NCBI GenBank assembly: GCA_902728285.1
Contig: CACVBU010000178.1
Coordinates: 2,530,869 to 2,594,868, forward strand
Length of the DNA: 64,000 nucleotides
From: Clytia hemisphaerica
Taxonomy: Eukaryota > Cnidaria > Hydrozoa > Leptothecata > Clytiidae
Direction: 5' to 3'
In this document: positions 10,701-17,864 of the stretch, piece after piece
Layout: each line of letters starts with the position of its first letter
Position numbering within the stretch: position 1 is the first letter of the stretch
Made by a program: the position numbers and the translations under genes
Notes under the pieces: generated by a model
Seen by the model: the letters and a program-made list of their open reading frames with translations, nothing else
The model's database searches: none
Told to the model about the DNA's origin: nothing

Positions 10701-13700
10701 TATTGGCTGAAAAGTATATCACGTGACAATTTATACCTGGGCACATTGAATCGCAATCAGATTTTCGGAGTTCAGGAAGGCTGCCACACCATGTTTTATC
10801 AATCAACGTGTAAGACGGGCGTTCTCCTATTTGTGAGCAATTCAATTGGCAGTAATCTGTTTTCCAATCATAAATTCCAGTGCAAGAAGCCAGTGCTGGA
10901 TTTCTACTGCAAACTAAAAAAATAATGACAAAATGCTAAATGAATGCTATTTAACCAAACCTTCGTAAGATCTTGTTAATAGAGCTTTCCTCTCGCTCAA
11001 TATTGTTAAGATAAAATAACTTTTCACCGTTTAGTCCTTGACTACACTGAGTATCAGAGACCAAGTTTTCAAAGATTATATCAACCTCTGACGACTAAGT
11101 GTAGAAATTCTATCACACATGTGTCAATAATCACTGTATAGAGAATCAAAGATGCTCCCTTACAAGGTGTGGAATCCCTAAGTTGTAAGGTCAATTATCC
11201 TTTGTTGTTAAGAGATTACCCATTGTTCTGATTTTCATTTTGAGTCTCTGTTAGAATCTTAGGGATCAAAAAATATTCTGTACTTTTAGAAATAAAATAT
11301 GATCTGGTCTGTAATTTTTCAAAGATTCAGAGGAAGGAATACAAGATGGCGGCCGCACTCATGAGCCCCGGCGAGCCATTTTGAGTGAGGGGGCCAACAT
11401 TTTGGAAAAAAAAGTCGCCCACCATGGTTGGGCGACGAAGAAAATATTTTTCACTTTTTACACCCTCAAAACACCTTAAAACGATATCTAATTGGGGAGA
11501 ATAATAGTTTTTGTGGTTTGATTTGGTCTCAAAGCCAAATTTATTGGGCAAAAAGAGCTACCACACAACCTAGCCAAATTGGTTACCCTGCTTTATAGAC
11601 CAACCTGTTGTCTCTATCGCTGACTTTATTTTAAAAGCGTTGATGTTATTTTTGAGTTGTGTTTTCAACGACGCGAATAAAAATATCAACTTTGAACTTA
11701 ATCCAAGATCTTGGATTGTCGTCATGGTTACTTTTCTTTGCTTTGATTGGGCGCTGAATAGAATTGCTATTCACCGTGACAGGTCGGAACATGATTTCGG
11801 CGTGGGGATGTATAGAAAGTAAAATTTGTTTCATAGTTTGAGTCTTTTAAGAAAATTTATAAAATTTTCGGATGGTGTTTTCCGCCATGGACTTGAAACT
11901 TAGCAGAAATGTTCTCTAGCATAAAAGGAATTAATTGAAAAAAAATTGGGTTTATGGCGTCATCATAAAGACAGTGACGGCATTTTCACATTTACCGCTG
12001 ATGTCCAGTGAAAAAAGTACCCTCTACTAAAATTGCATTTAAAGTTTAGCTGTTAAAGATTTTTCAATTCTGTTTTGATTTTCTAAAAGCCAAAAAAAAT
12101 ATCTTTAACAAATTTGCTAGTTATTAAACATACCAATACAATTTGCGTTTAAAATCTGTGCAAAAAGTATTTTTTCAGAAATGAATGACGCCATTTTTAA
12201 AGACATCATCATTTTTTAAAAGATTTTCAGGATTTTCTGAAACATCTTATAGATACTTAAAAGCTGTCAAAAATTGAAGTCAATTGGATAACTACATCAA
12301 AAGTTAAGCTAATTTTAAGATTTTGAGATTTTACAGGGTTTTAGCTGGATTTTATGACATGACTACACAAAAAAATTAAAAAAAAAACTTTTTAAAACCT
12401 GATCTAGTAAATGTATGATGGTAAAATTTGGTATACATGTTGCTAGTAAGATTATAAAAAAAGTCAAAATTTTCAGGGCGTTGAAAAAGTTTTTCAGTGA
12501 GCTATTAGCAAAAAGGCGCCAGGGTGGTGGAAGACAGCTCCTGATTAAAATAAGGTTAAGAACATGCAAAAGCTTAAAAAATTTTATATGTTTTTTTATC
12601 TAAAAGCCTGTATACTGTTCCCTCTATTACTTTTTGCTTTATTTCTACAATGTCTGAACTAGTTGTCTAGCTTGCTTGACTACCTTAAAGCACACTTACA
12701 TATTTTGATGTCATTGTTTTGTTCTAAAGCCTTGCACTCCTCTGCATTAGTGCACGTGTGCGAAAAACCAAAATTCAATATATCCGGGAATGTTCCAATA
12801 GTGTAGAAGCCTGTTGATTTGCATTGTATTTCTCCCATAAAGCAAACACAACTGGCACATCCCATTATGTTGTAAATTTGAACAGGACTCGTTTTTCCAT
12901 GTTTTAATATTTGTCCATTGTAAAGGCAATCTGAAAAAAGAATAATTAAAGCTTGGATTTTAAGAATACATAGACGATGCTATCGTCCATTTTAGAGGGT
13001 CAGTAAACGCGGGAATATATATATACGCGCAGAGTCAGGGCGTCAGGGCGGTTTACGGGAACAAACGTAAACATCTCCGCCACTGTTTACTCTGCCCCGA
13101 ACTAAACTCATTTTTAAATTTATTCCCTTTTTCAGTGATAATGTGCTAGACGATAGGATCGTCTAAAGAATACATAAATTTGATCACACTCTTTTTGGTC
13201 CAGCGCGTAGCAGAATGGACCTTTAAAAAGCAACTGATCGAAAAGATTTTGTCTTTGTCGGGGCCTGTGCGCGCAATCAATTAACAAGTCCAGGCTAAAC
13301 CAACCGCCGATCTAGAATTTTTGCCCCGCCGACCCGCGCGATGTTTGACCTATGTTTTGGATTGAATTGGTAGTAGAGTCAAATTTCTCGGTTAGATTAA
13401 AGGGTTGTTTCAGGTAGGGTTAGGGCTAGGGTTGGGGATGGGAGTTAACCCCTGGTTAGGGTTTTAGCTCCCGGGTAGAGTTTGGAGTAAATACCATGTT
13501 TATAAGGAACTTTGAACTCCTCAATGCAGTTGTGACTCGATGGTCGAGTGGTTAAGGCGCTGGCGTTCTAATCATAGGTGCTTTGTATATAGTGGGTTCG
13601 AATCCCATCAGTGACAAAAGTTTCGAAATTTCGGGAAATGCATCAAAAACTTTTAAAACTTAACAATACAAAGAAAGTGTCAAAGAATAGAAGCTCAGAG

Positions 13701-16445
13701 TGGAGGATGGGAAGGAAATTTTTTTTCGTCACTTAAGGAACCCGGTACGAACGACATTCGGTTATTGCCACGTCAGCTGGACCTTCACGCCGCTCCGGCT
13801 TCTTGTTCTTCTATAAGAACAATGAGGCTAAAAAATGCCAAAAAAATAAGAAAATTCTTGATATTCATGACGTAATTTTTCATACGAAAACACCCAAAAA
13901 ACAACGGGCGTTTGCCACCAGTTTTGAATTTAAACAATGAAACTGGTGGCAAACGCCCCGTGTTTTTCGTGTGTTTCCGAATAAGAATATGAATTTCTTT
14001 ACCTTTTTCATAGAACTGTTCTTTATAATCTTGCACGGTACAGCGATCGCACTTGATAAGAAAAAGATAACTCTCAATAAACTCAAATTTTGTACAGGTC
14101 ACGTGACTTTTTAAGCAGTCACACGAGACACCTTCACTTGTGATCCAGCTGCCTTCAGGTTTTTGGATGCCAGTTGCAGGGTCTGTGCAACCATCATCAC
14201 AAGAAATATAGGGAATTTGATATTTGATGTAATTGTCACACGACAAGCCTTCACACATAGTAGAATTGTGATAACGGCATTTGATACTCCCCTCAAGCGT
14301 ACATTGACATGAAATACAATCGTCAGATAGTGCAAGAGTAAGGGATTGACCAGACGACACGATTTGAGATGAATTGGATGGGTTTTCACAGTACGAACAA
14401 TCTGTCTCCACAGGTAAACTTGTACAATTCTCACATAGAGTTTGCAATCTGCTTCTGTGAAAGACAAGTGATAATTGTGTAGTAAGTATATTCATCTTGG
14501 GGCTCTCGGTGGAGCCGGTAGTGAGATTTGTGATAGACCTCTGGGAGTTTGAATGCCGAGATGGAGCACCTACACCTACTCTCAGCTCCCAATATAAGCT
14601 GTTGCCATTCGCTGATATGGCGAAACTCAAAAATGACGAACAATAAAAACAATGGCGAGCCTGAATTTGTTGAATTTTAAGCAAATTGAGAGTATTAAAC
14701 CTAAAAAATTGTTGAAAATTAAATACGGTATATTAAAACCTAAATGAATATGTTTTGACTTAAAGTGTCAAAAAAGAAAAACTTTGGAAACTTTGCTTAT
14801 CGATCCTAAATTTACGGCCAAAAAAAATTCAAAAGGTTATCATTGGTTCTTTTTTGAATAGCACCCTTCGAAGGAGTGGATTTACCCACTCTCAAAAAGA
14901 AAAAAACGTACAATATGGTGTTACTTACTCAGTAGGGCCTTTATACCACTTATAGCATGATACTTCCTCAGTTGTCTCGTTGCATGTACAATATGTACAT
15001 TGAGATATAATGTGGGTGTTCCTGTGGTGAAACTCCACATCATCAATCTTACAATATGTACCTGAATGAAAAATGAAAAATGAAGAAACGGGTGTTTGAA
15101 TCAATATTTAATAAAAAACGAACGAACGAACGAACGAACGAACGAACGAACGAACGAACGAACGAACGACGAACGAACGAACGAACGAACGAACGACCGA
15201 ACGAACGAACGAACGAACGAACGAACGAACGAACGAACGAACGAACGAACGAACGAACGAACGAAACGAACGAACGAACGAACGAACGAACGAACGAACG
15301 AACGAAACGAACGAACGAACGAACGAACGAACGAACGAACGAACGAACGAACGAACGAACGAACGAACGAACGAACGAACGAAAACGAACGAACGAACGA
15401 ACGAACGAACGAACGAACGAAGAAGAACGAACGAACGAACGAACGACGAACGAACGAACGAACGAACGAACGAACGAACGAACGAACGAACGAACGAACG
15501 AACGAACGAACGACTTTATTTTCTCTTGTTTTCGGTAGGGGAATGATCAAAGACTTTTAATAACCAAACTTTCTGAACTACTTTGCATTCGGGATGCACG
15601 GTCGAGTTTCCCACCTGTGCTGTTATCGTTTATTTCACATAGGATAGCACTTTTGGCTTTGACTAGTGCTAGGTATTGGTGATAGCTTACAACCAACATT
15701 GTCTAATATGGTCAATATCTACCACTGGTAAAAATTACAAGTCAAAAGCTCCGGTAGTTCCTGAGTTTCCACTGGTCGACGTGAATTTTTACAGACTGTT
15801 TTGCGAAGTATTTGACACTTGGTCACTTTTTTTTGACAAACAATCTTTCATTAAGAAACTTATCAGTCAAACCGGTCAAAATTTTAAGGTCAATCTTGTG
15901 TTTATAAGGGCTGGCCTCAAGGACCTCTAGAAGGTTTTCTACCATACTAAGAAAAATAAGAGAATACTTAAAGGGTTGATTCTTTTTGCAAATCCTTTAA
16001 GGGTCTTTTCACTTTTCAGTCTCTTTAAGGATCACTATTTACACCATTGAGTTTCAAGCCCGAAGGGCTAGAAGCGAAACTTTAACCTTTCTCAGGCAAG
16101 AGAAATTGAAGCTACTTATTTCCCATCCAAAACGCGCCATAATCATGACGACGGATTGTATCTAACGGTTCTTTTGTTTTTGAGGACTTCATTTTTTGAA
16201 ATCTAGCGATAGGCTTTAGTTTCAATCTGGCGTTTGTGTAAAAATAATAAGTGCTTTCATTTCCCATCCAGGAGTCTCGCCTCTAGCCCTTCGGGCTTGA
16301 AACTCAATGATTTACACTAATACTTCGTTTCTTTTCAAGAGAAAATAAGGAAGATGTCCTTACCTGGTATAAAAGCTCTTGCAAAAACCAGAGGCATTCC
16401 GATCGATAATAAAGTGAAGATAATCGCAATCATCCCTGGTGCCAT
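4527..16445 (-). CDS. Gene 1: secreted/extracellular vWC-LDLa-HRM protein, likely adhesion-GPCR-type ectodomain (3' end outside)
   Basis: Nine exons join into one open frame of 558 codons: 16445-16364, 15061-14929, 14454-14003, 12930-12700, 10913-10737, 10108-9971, 9021-8893, 6428-6322, 4751-4527, all with AG acceptors and GT donors. Domain order: signal peptide (1 to about 22), vWC-like CxxCxC modules (about 31-300), an eight-cysteine segment (301-358), a degenerate LDLa (about 357-403), an HRM-like region (405-475), then N-glycosylation-rich helical sequence like the start of a GAIN domain (484-558). Most introns are phase 1, as expected for shuffled extracellular modules. The order suggests an adhesion GPCR, but no seven-helix region is in the window, so a secreted or other receptor type remains possible. 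Introns are loaded with SINEs and MITEs. Confidence 0.72.
4790..5064. mobile_element. Family I repeat copy (CCGGGTATGTG ... CATACCCGTC)
   Basis: Shares CTAAGGCAAAATG, CCGGGTATGTG, repeated CTCTCAAAGGGTC motifs and a GACATACCCGTCACCTCGCA right end with 31465-31792 and 61512-61860. Non-coding. Lies in gene 1 intron 8. Confidence 0.7.
5101..5357. mobile_element. MITE family E, diverged copy
   Basis: Same motif order as 4131-4424 (AATTTGGCCAAAAT, CCCCAATGGG, ACTCACCGGGG) but heavily mutated. Gene 1 intron 8. Confidence 0.5.
5450..5737. mobile_element. Family L foldback (TATAAGAAC-type ends)
   Basis: Inverted ends around TAAGAACACCACCATCATTTGG and ...GGTGGATTG...CCGTTCTTATAATAAAGAAAGCGTGTA. Relatives at 32336-32586, 34556-34690 and 50920-51272. 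Non-coding. Confidence 0.5.
6322..6428 (-). CDS. Gene 1 exon 8 (second half of HRM-like domain)
   Basis: 107 nt, phase 1 in and phase 0 out. Encodes GKVSRSC...PLWDNLPDCGC, the R-x-C...W...C half of an HRM-like domain begun in exon 7. The acceptor follows a SINE tail by about 20 nt. Donor ACG|GTACAG. Confidence 0.7.
6448..6618 (-). mobile_element. SINE family A, 5'-truncated copy with 11-bp target duplication
   Basis: Matches the 3' part of the fuller copy at 62566-62825, ending in an (ACTT)n tail. Flanked by identical TTCAACAAGAA at 6437-6447 and 6619-6629. It is in the same sense as gene 1, with its tail directly upstream of the exon 8 acceptor. Confidence 0.88.
6891..8179. mobile_element. 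Non-autonomous piggyBac-like element with TTAA target sites
   Basis: Ends are CCCTATTCATACTAGG and CCTAGTGCGAATAGGG, with TTAA on both sides (6887-6890, 8180-8183), the target duplication of piggyBac-type elements. 1,289 bp, no transposase frame. It contains the 11-bp minisatellite at 7741-7925 and family L-like TTCTTAA segments. End fragments of the same family recur near 3733-3880, 17200-17307 and 27970-28140. Gene 1 intron 7. Confidence 0.75.
7741..7925. repeat. Minisatellite, unit GATTTATTTTT (11 bp)
   Basis: About 16 imperfect units with interspersed GATTTAT variants, inside the piggyBac-like element. Confidence 0.9.
8754..8855. mobile_element. AACGTT palindromic MITE, copy 1
   Basis: Diverged ends (TCCCCGCTAGCACA / GTGCTAGAGCTGGGA) flanked by TA, with AACGTT units spaced roughly 12 bp. 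It is 38 nt from the exon 7 donor of gene 1. Confidence 0.75.
8893..9021 (-). CDS. Gene 1 exon 7 (first half of HRM-like domain)
   Basis: 129 nt, phase 1 both ends. Acceptor TTCAATTTTTAG, donor AAAG|GTAATG. Encodes YYCPYVYDNFEVLWKSVGAG... with C, W and G spacing like the start of an adhesion-GPCR HRM domain. Confidence 0.7.
9283..9894 (+). mobile_element. SINE-like repeat family D, copy 1 (tRNA-like core)
   Basis: About 612 bp, closely matching 13194-13808. Its centre has RNA polymerase III-like boxes: A box TGGTCGAGTGG (about 9639) and B box GGTTCGAATCC (about 9680). The tRNA-like part resembles the Ser/Leu type but the anticodon stem does not pair, so it is a repeat and not a tRNA gene. 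Gene 1 intron 6, antisense to the gene. Confidence 0.75.
9971..10108 (-). CDS. Gene 1 exon 6 (degenerate LDL-receptor class A)
   Basis: 138 nt, phase 1 both ends. Encodes CNSTDQLIWKDQLC then DGKQNC...GEDEQDC, the C-terminal calcium-binding half of an LDLa repeat. The third cysteine position appears to be leucine, and the usual acidic ligands are partly N or Q, so calcium binding may be weakened. Donor GCAT|GTAAGA. Confidence 0.75.
10150..10605. mobile_element. Foldback element family J, copy 1
   Basis: Inverted ends CACTGACCTTTGTATCCC...CTTGGTCCAGGGATATATAA. A smaller relative is at 61287-61412. Gene 1 intron 5. Confidence 0.7.
10737..10913 (-). CDS. Gene 1 exon 5 (eight-cysteine module)
   Basis: 177 nt, phase 1 both ends. 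Acceptor TTTTTTTAG, donor CCAG|GTATAA. Encodes eight cysteines over 59 residues (FCSRNPALASC...CQLNC...WCGSLPEL...CDSMC). I do not recognise the family. Confidence 0.65.
12700..12930 (-). CDS. Gene 1 exon 4 (vWC-like module)
   Basis: 231 nt, phase 1 both ends. Encodes DCLYNGQILKHG...GCASCVCFMGEIQC, a clear vWC pattern (C...CxxCxC...C). Acceptor TTCTTTTTTCAG, donor ATAT|GTAAGT. Confidence 0.75.
12965..13168. repeat. Short inverted-repeat element in gene 1 intron 3
   Basis: Bounded by AGACGAT-CTATCGTC-like palindromes, with internal GTTTAC/GTAAAC arms. A MITE-like relic; no second copy seen in the window. Confidence 0.4.
13194..13808 (+). mobile_element. SINE-like repeat family D, copy 2
   Basis: Near-duplicate of 9283-9894, including the A and B boxes; the B box is GGTTCGAATCC near 13595. 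Small indels in the tRNA-like core show that the two copies have diverged. Gene 1 intron 3. Confidence 0.75.
13863..13993. mobile_element. Foldback family H, copy 1
   Basis: Near-perfect hairpin arms around GTTTGCCACCAGTTT / AAACTGGTGGCAAAC with ATTCATGACGTAA-type outer ends. It ends about 9 nt inside the intron after exon 3 of gene 1. Other copies: 34010-34400 (interrupted) and 35338-35476. Confidence 0.8.
14003..14454 (-). CDS. Gene 1 exon 3 (vWC-like, cysteine-rich)
   Basis: 452 nt, phase 2 in and phase 1 out. Acceptor CTTTCACAG, donor AAAAG|GTAAAG. Encodes 151 residues with about 19 cysteines, including CISCQC...IKC and VSCDC...VTC patterns of vWC modules, plus several sequons (NCT, NSS, NST). 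Confidence 0.75.
14478..14605 (-). mobile_element. SINE family A, truncated copy
   Basis: Matches the 3' half of 62566-62825 (GGAGCTGAGAGTAGGTGTAG... then AAGATGAATATACTTACT). Same sense as gene 1; its tail is about 25 nt from the exon 3 acceptor. Confidence 0.82.
14929..15061 (-). CDS. Gene 1 exon 2 (vWC-like module)
   Basis: 133 nt, phase 1 in and phase 2 out. Acceptor TTTTTCATTCAG, donor CTGA|GTAAGT. Encodes GTYCKIDDVEF...QCTYCTCNETTEEVSC, fitting the vWC CxxCxC core. Confidence 0.75.
15114..15514. repeat. (CGAA)n microsatellite, about 400 bp
   Basis: Roughly 100 tetranucleotide units with a few indels (such as CGAC, CGAAA, CGAAGAAGAA). Long open frames in several registers (NERT or VRSF repeats) are artefacts of the repeat. 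It lies about 50 nt upstream of gene 1 exon 2 and reads as a TTCG pyrimidine-rich tract in the gene's sense. Confidence 0.95.
16045..16309. mobile_element. hAT-like MITE family G, copy 1
   Basis: Ends CATTGAGTTTCAAGCCCGAA / TTCGGGCTTGAAACTCAATG, flanked by the 8-bp duplication ATTTACAC (16037-16044 and 16310-16317). Other copies, each with a perfect 8-bp duplication: 34050-34329 and 41076-41366. Gene 1 intron 1. Confidence 0.88.
16364..16445 (-). CDS. Gene 1 exon 1 (signal peptide)
   Basis: The start codon at 16445-16443 opens MAPGMIAIIFTLLSIGMPLV..., a clear signal peptide. Donor CCAG|GTAAGG, phase 1 out. A TATA box lies 51 nt upstream of the ATG. Confidence 0.78.
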
Positions 16446-16495
16446 CGTGGCTTCAAATGAGTGCTTTAGAAGAATGACTAGCTAACTCGTCTATC

Positions 16496-16502
16496 TTTTA
16501 TA
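16496..16502 (-). promoter_or_regulatory. Probable TATA box of gene 1
   Basis: TATAAAA in CCCTATAAAAGATAG on the minus strand, 51 nt before the start codon, leaving room for a short 5' UTR. Confidence 0.5.
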
Positions 16503-17455
16503 GGGAATTGTCAGTTTATGAAAGTGTATGGTATTTATAATCCTTATAAGGCAATCAGCATGCATTTGCCATCGTTGTTTTTGAACGTGTTTAATGTCTT
16601 GTACCACTGTTCAATAATTATGTGGCATTTTTTATTACGCTTGTTTGGTACATAGAAATTTGAAAATAAAGTTACCAATTTTCAAAAATATTTTTAATTT
16701 TTTTTTTCAAATATTATTTTAAATTTTTTATCATGGGTTTTTTCTAAATCTTAAACAAGATGTTTTGAGAGGAAATGATAATTTTGCTTGCGTGATAAAA
16801 TATGAGGAAAGAAAACTTAAAATCGTTATAAATTGAAGTACCTGATTACAGCTTGATAAAAAAACTTAGTATCAAGTCTTAACCCTGAGAAATTGGCTTT
16901 TCTTTTCCAGCTGATGATGATGATATGAGTCCTCCCCATTGGAGAATGGGTCCTACTCCTTACGAAGTAGCAATTCCTCCTTTTTCAAGTTGGAACGCTT
17001 AGCGCTGTCCAGACATCGCTGGTTCTGTGCACGCGAGACACAGATACCATGATGTATTATAGTGGTGACACTCGAACACCAGTAGAAGCCGTGATTTCAA
17101 CCACAAATCTTTAGTTTTAAAAATCACCCCTACAAATTCAAACGTAATGATGGCGAGTTTGCCATTAGGCTGCCACTGATTTTTTTGTCAAAAGTTATGA
17201 TCTTGTTTGGCCGAATTTCATCCAAAAAGACCAATTAGAGTGGTGGTATAGGAAAAGCTCCCCCTCTATTTCTGAACCACCCTTTAAATCGTAGTATGAA
17301 CAGGGTTAAACGCCTTACAAAGGTCATCCACGTAAGATGAAAATTTGACCATCTGTTTCAAGTCAGTAGAAAGGATAAATGACAATTTGAAAGAAAGATG
17401 AGAATCTTTAGAATATGTCTTTCTAAAGTATTTTCAAACAAACCATGTGACATTT

Positions 17456-17461
17456 TTTATT
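17456..17461 (-). terminator. Candidate polyadenylation signal of gene 2
   Basis: AATAAA on the minus strand about 172 nt after the gene 2 stop; the first canonical signal seen. If used, the 3' UTR includes the palindromic MITE at 17499-17576. Confidence 0.45.
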
Positions 17462-17498
17462 GGATGGGTTCCAAAATAACAAAATCTATTATCCTCTT

Positions 17499-17576
17499 CC
17501 CAGCTGGCACACAACGTTGTTTCAACGTTTATCTAACGTTAGATTAACGTTGAAACAACGTTGTGTGCCAGCTGGG
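17499..17576. mobile_element. AACGTT palindromic MITE, copy 2 (near-perfect palindrome)
   Basis: 78 bp, from CCCAGCTGGCACACAACG to CGTTGTGTGCCAGCTGGG, with four AACGTT units in mirror array. It lies 57 nt after the gene 2 stop codon, inside the predicted 3' UTR, so the transcript could fold into a long hairpin. Confidence 0.9.
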
Positions 17577-17632
17577 TTATAAATAGCTATTTTTCCATTT
17601 ACCAATTTACGACGGAATTAGAAACATAGAAT

Positions 17633-17864
17633 TTAACAAATCAAAGGGACTTGTCCACTCAAAATGGTGGGCCCTTTCCCCGGAGCACTCATGTTTTGTC
17701 CAATCCATAATGGCTTCTGATCACCAAGGTAACCAACAATAGCAAACGAGCCTCTTGATTGCCTCTGGAACGGTTTCTTTCCACCGATGAGGAGGAGTGC
17801 TTTTTCACATTGATCATTATATTTGACTGTTCCTTCGTCGCGAATAGCACCAAACACAGTTGTT
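17633..17864 (-). CDS. Gene 2 exon 5 (ILEI C-terminal part, stop)
   Basis: 232 nt, phase 2 in, ending in TAA. Acceptor AAAACGTGCAG. Encodes TTVFGAIRDEGTVKYNDQC...LLLIGG...SRGSFAIVGYLG, comparable to the G-T-I-V-L-M and lysine-asparagine-aspartate region of FAM3 proteins. Confidence 0.8.

Noticed and set aside
13785..14684. 299-codon continuous minus-strand frame as one gene
   Set aside because: Only 14003-14454 is exon. The rest reads through a SINE, the intron and a foldback; splice signals and phases support exon 3 alone.
15080..15560. Three long frames encoding NERT or VRSF repeats
   Set aside because: They are translations of the (CGAA)n microsatellite in different registers.
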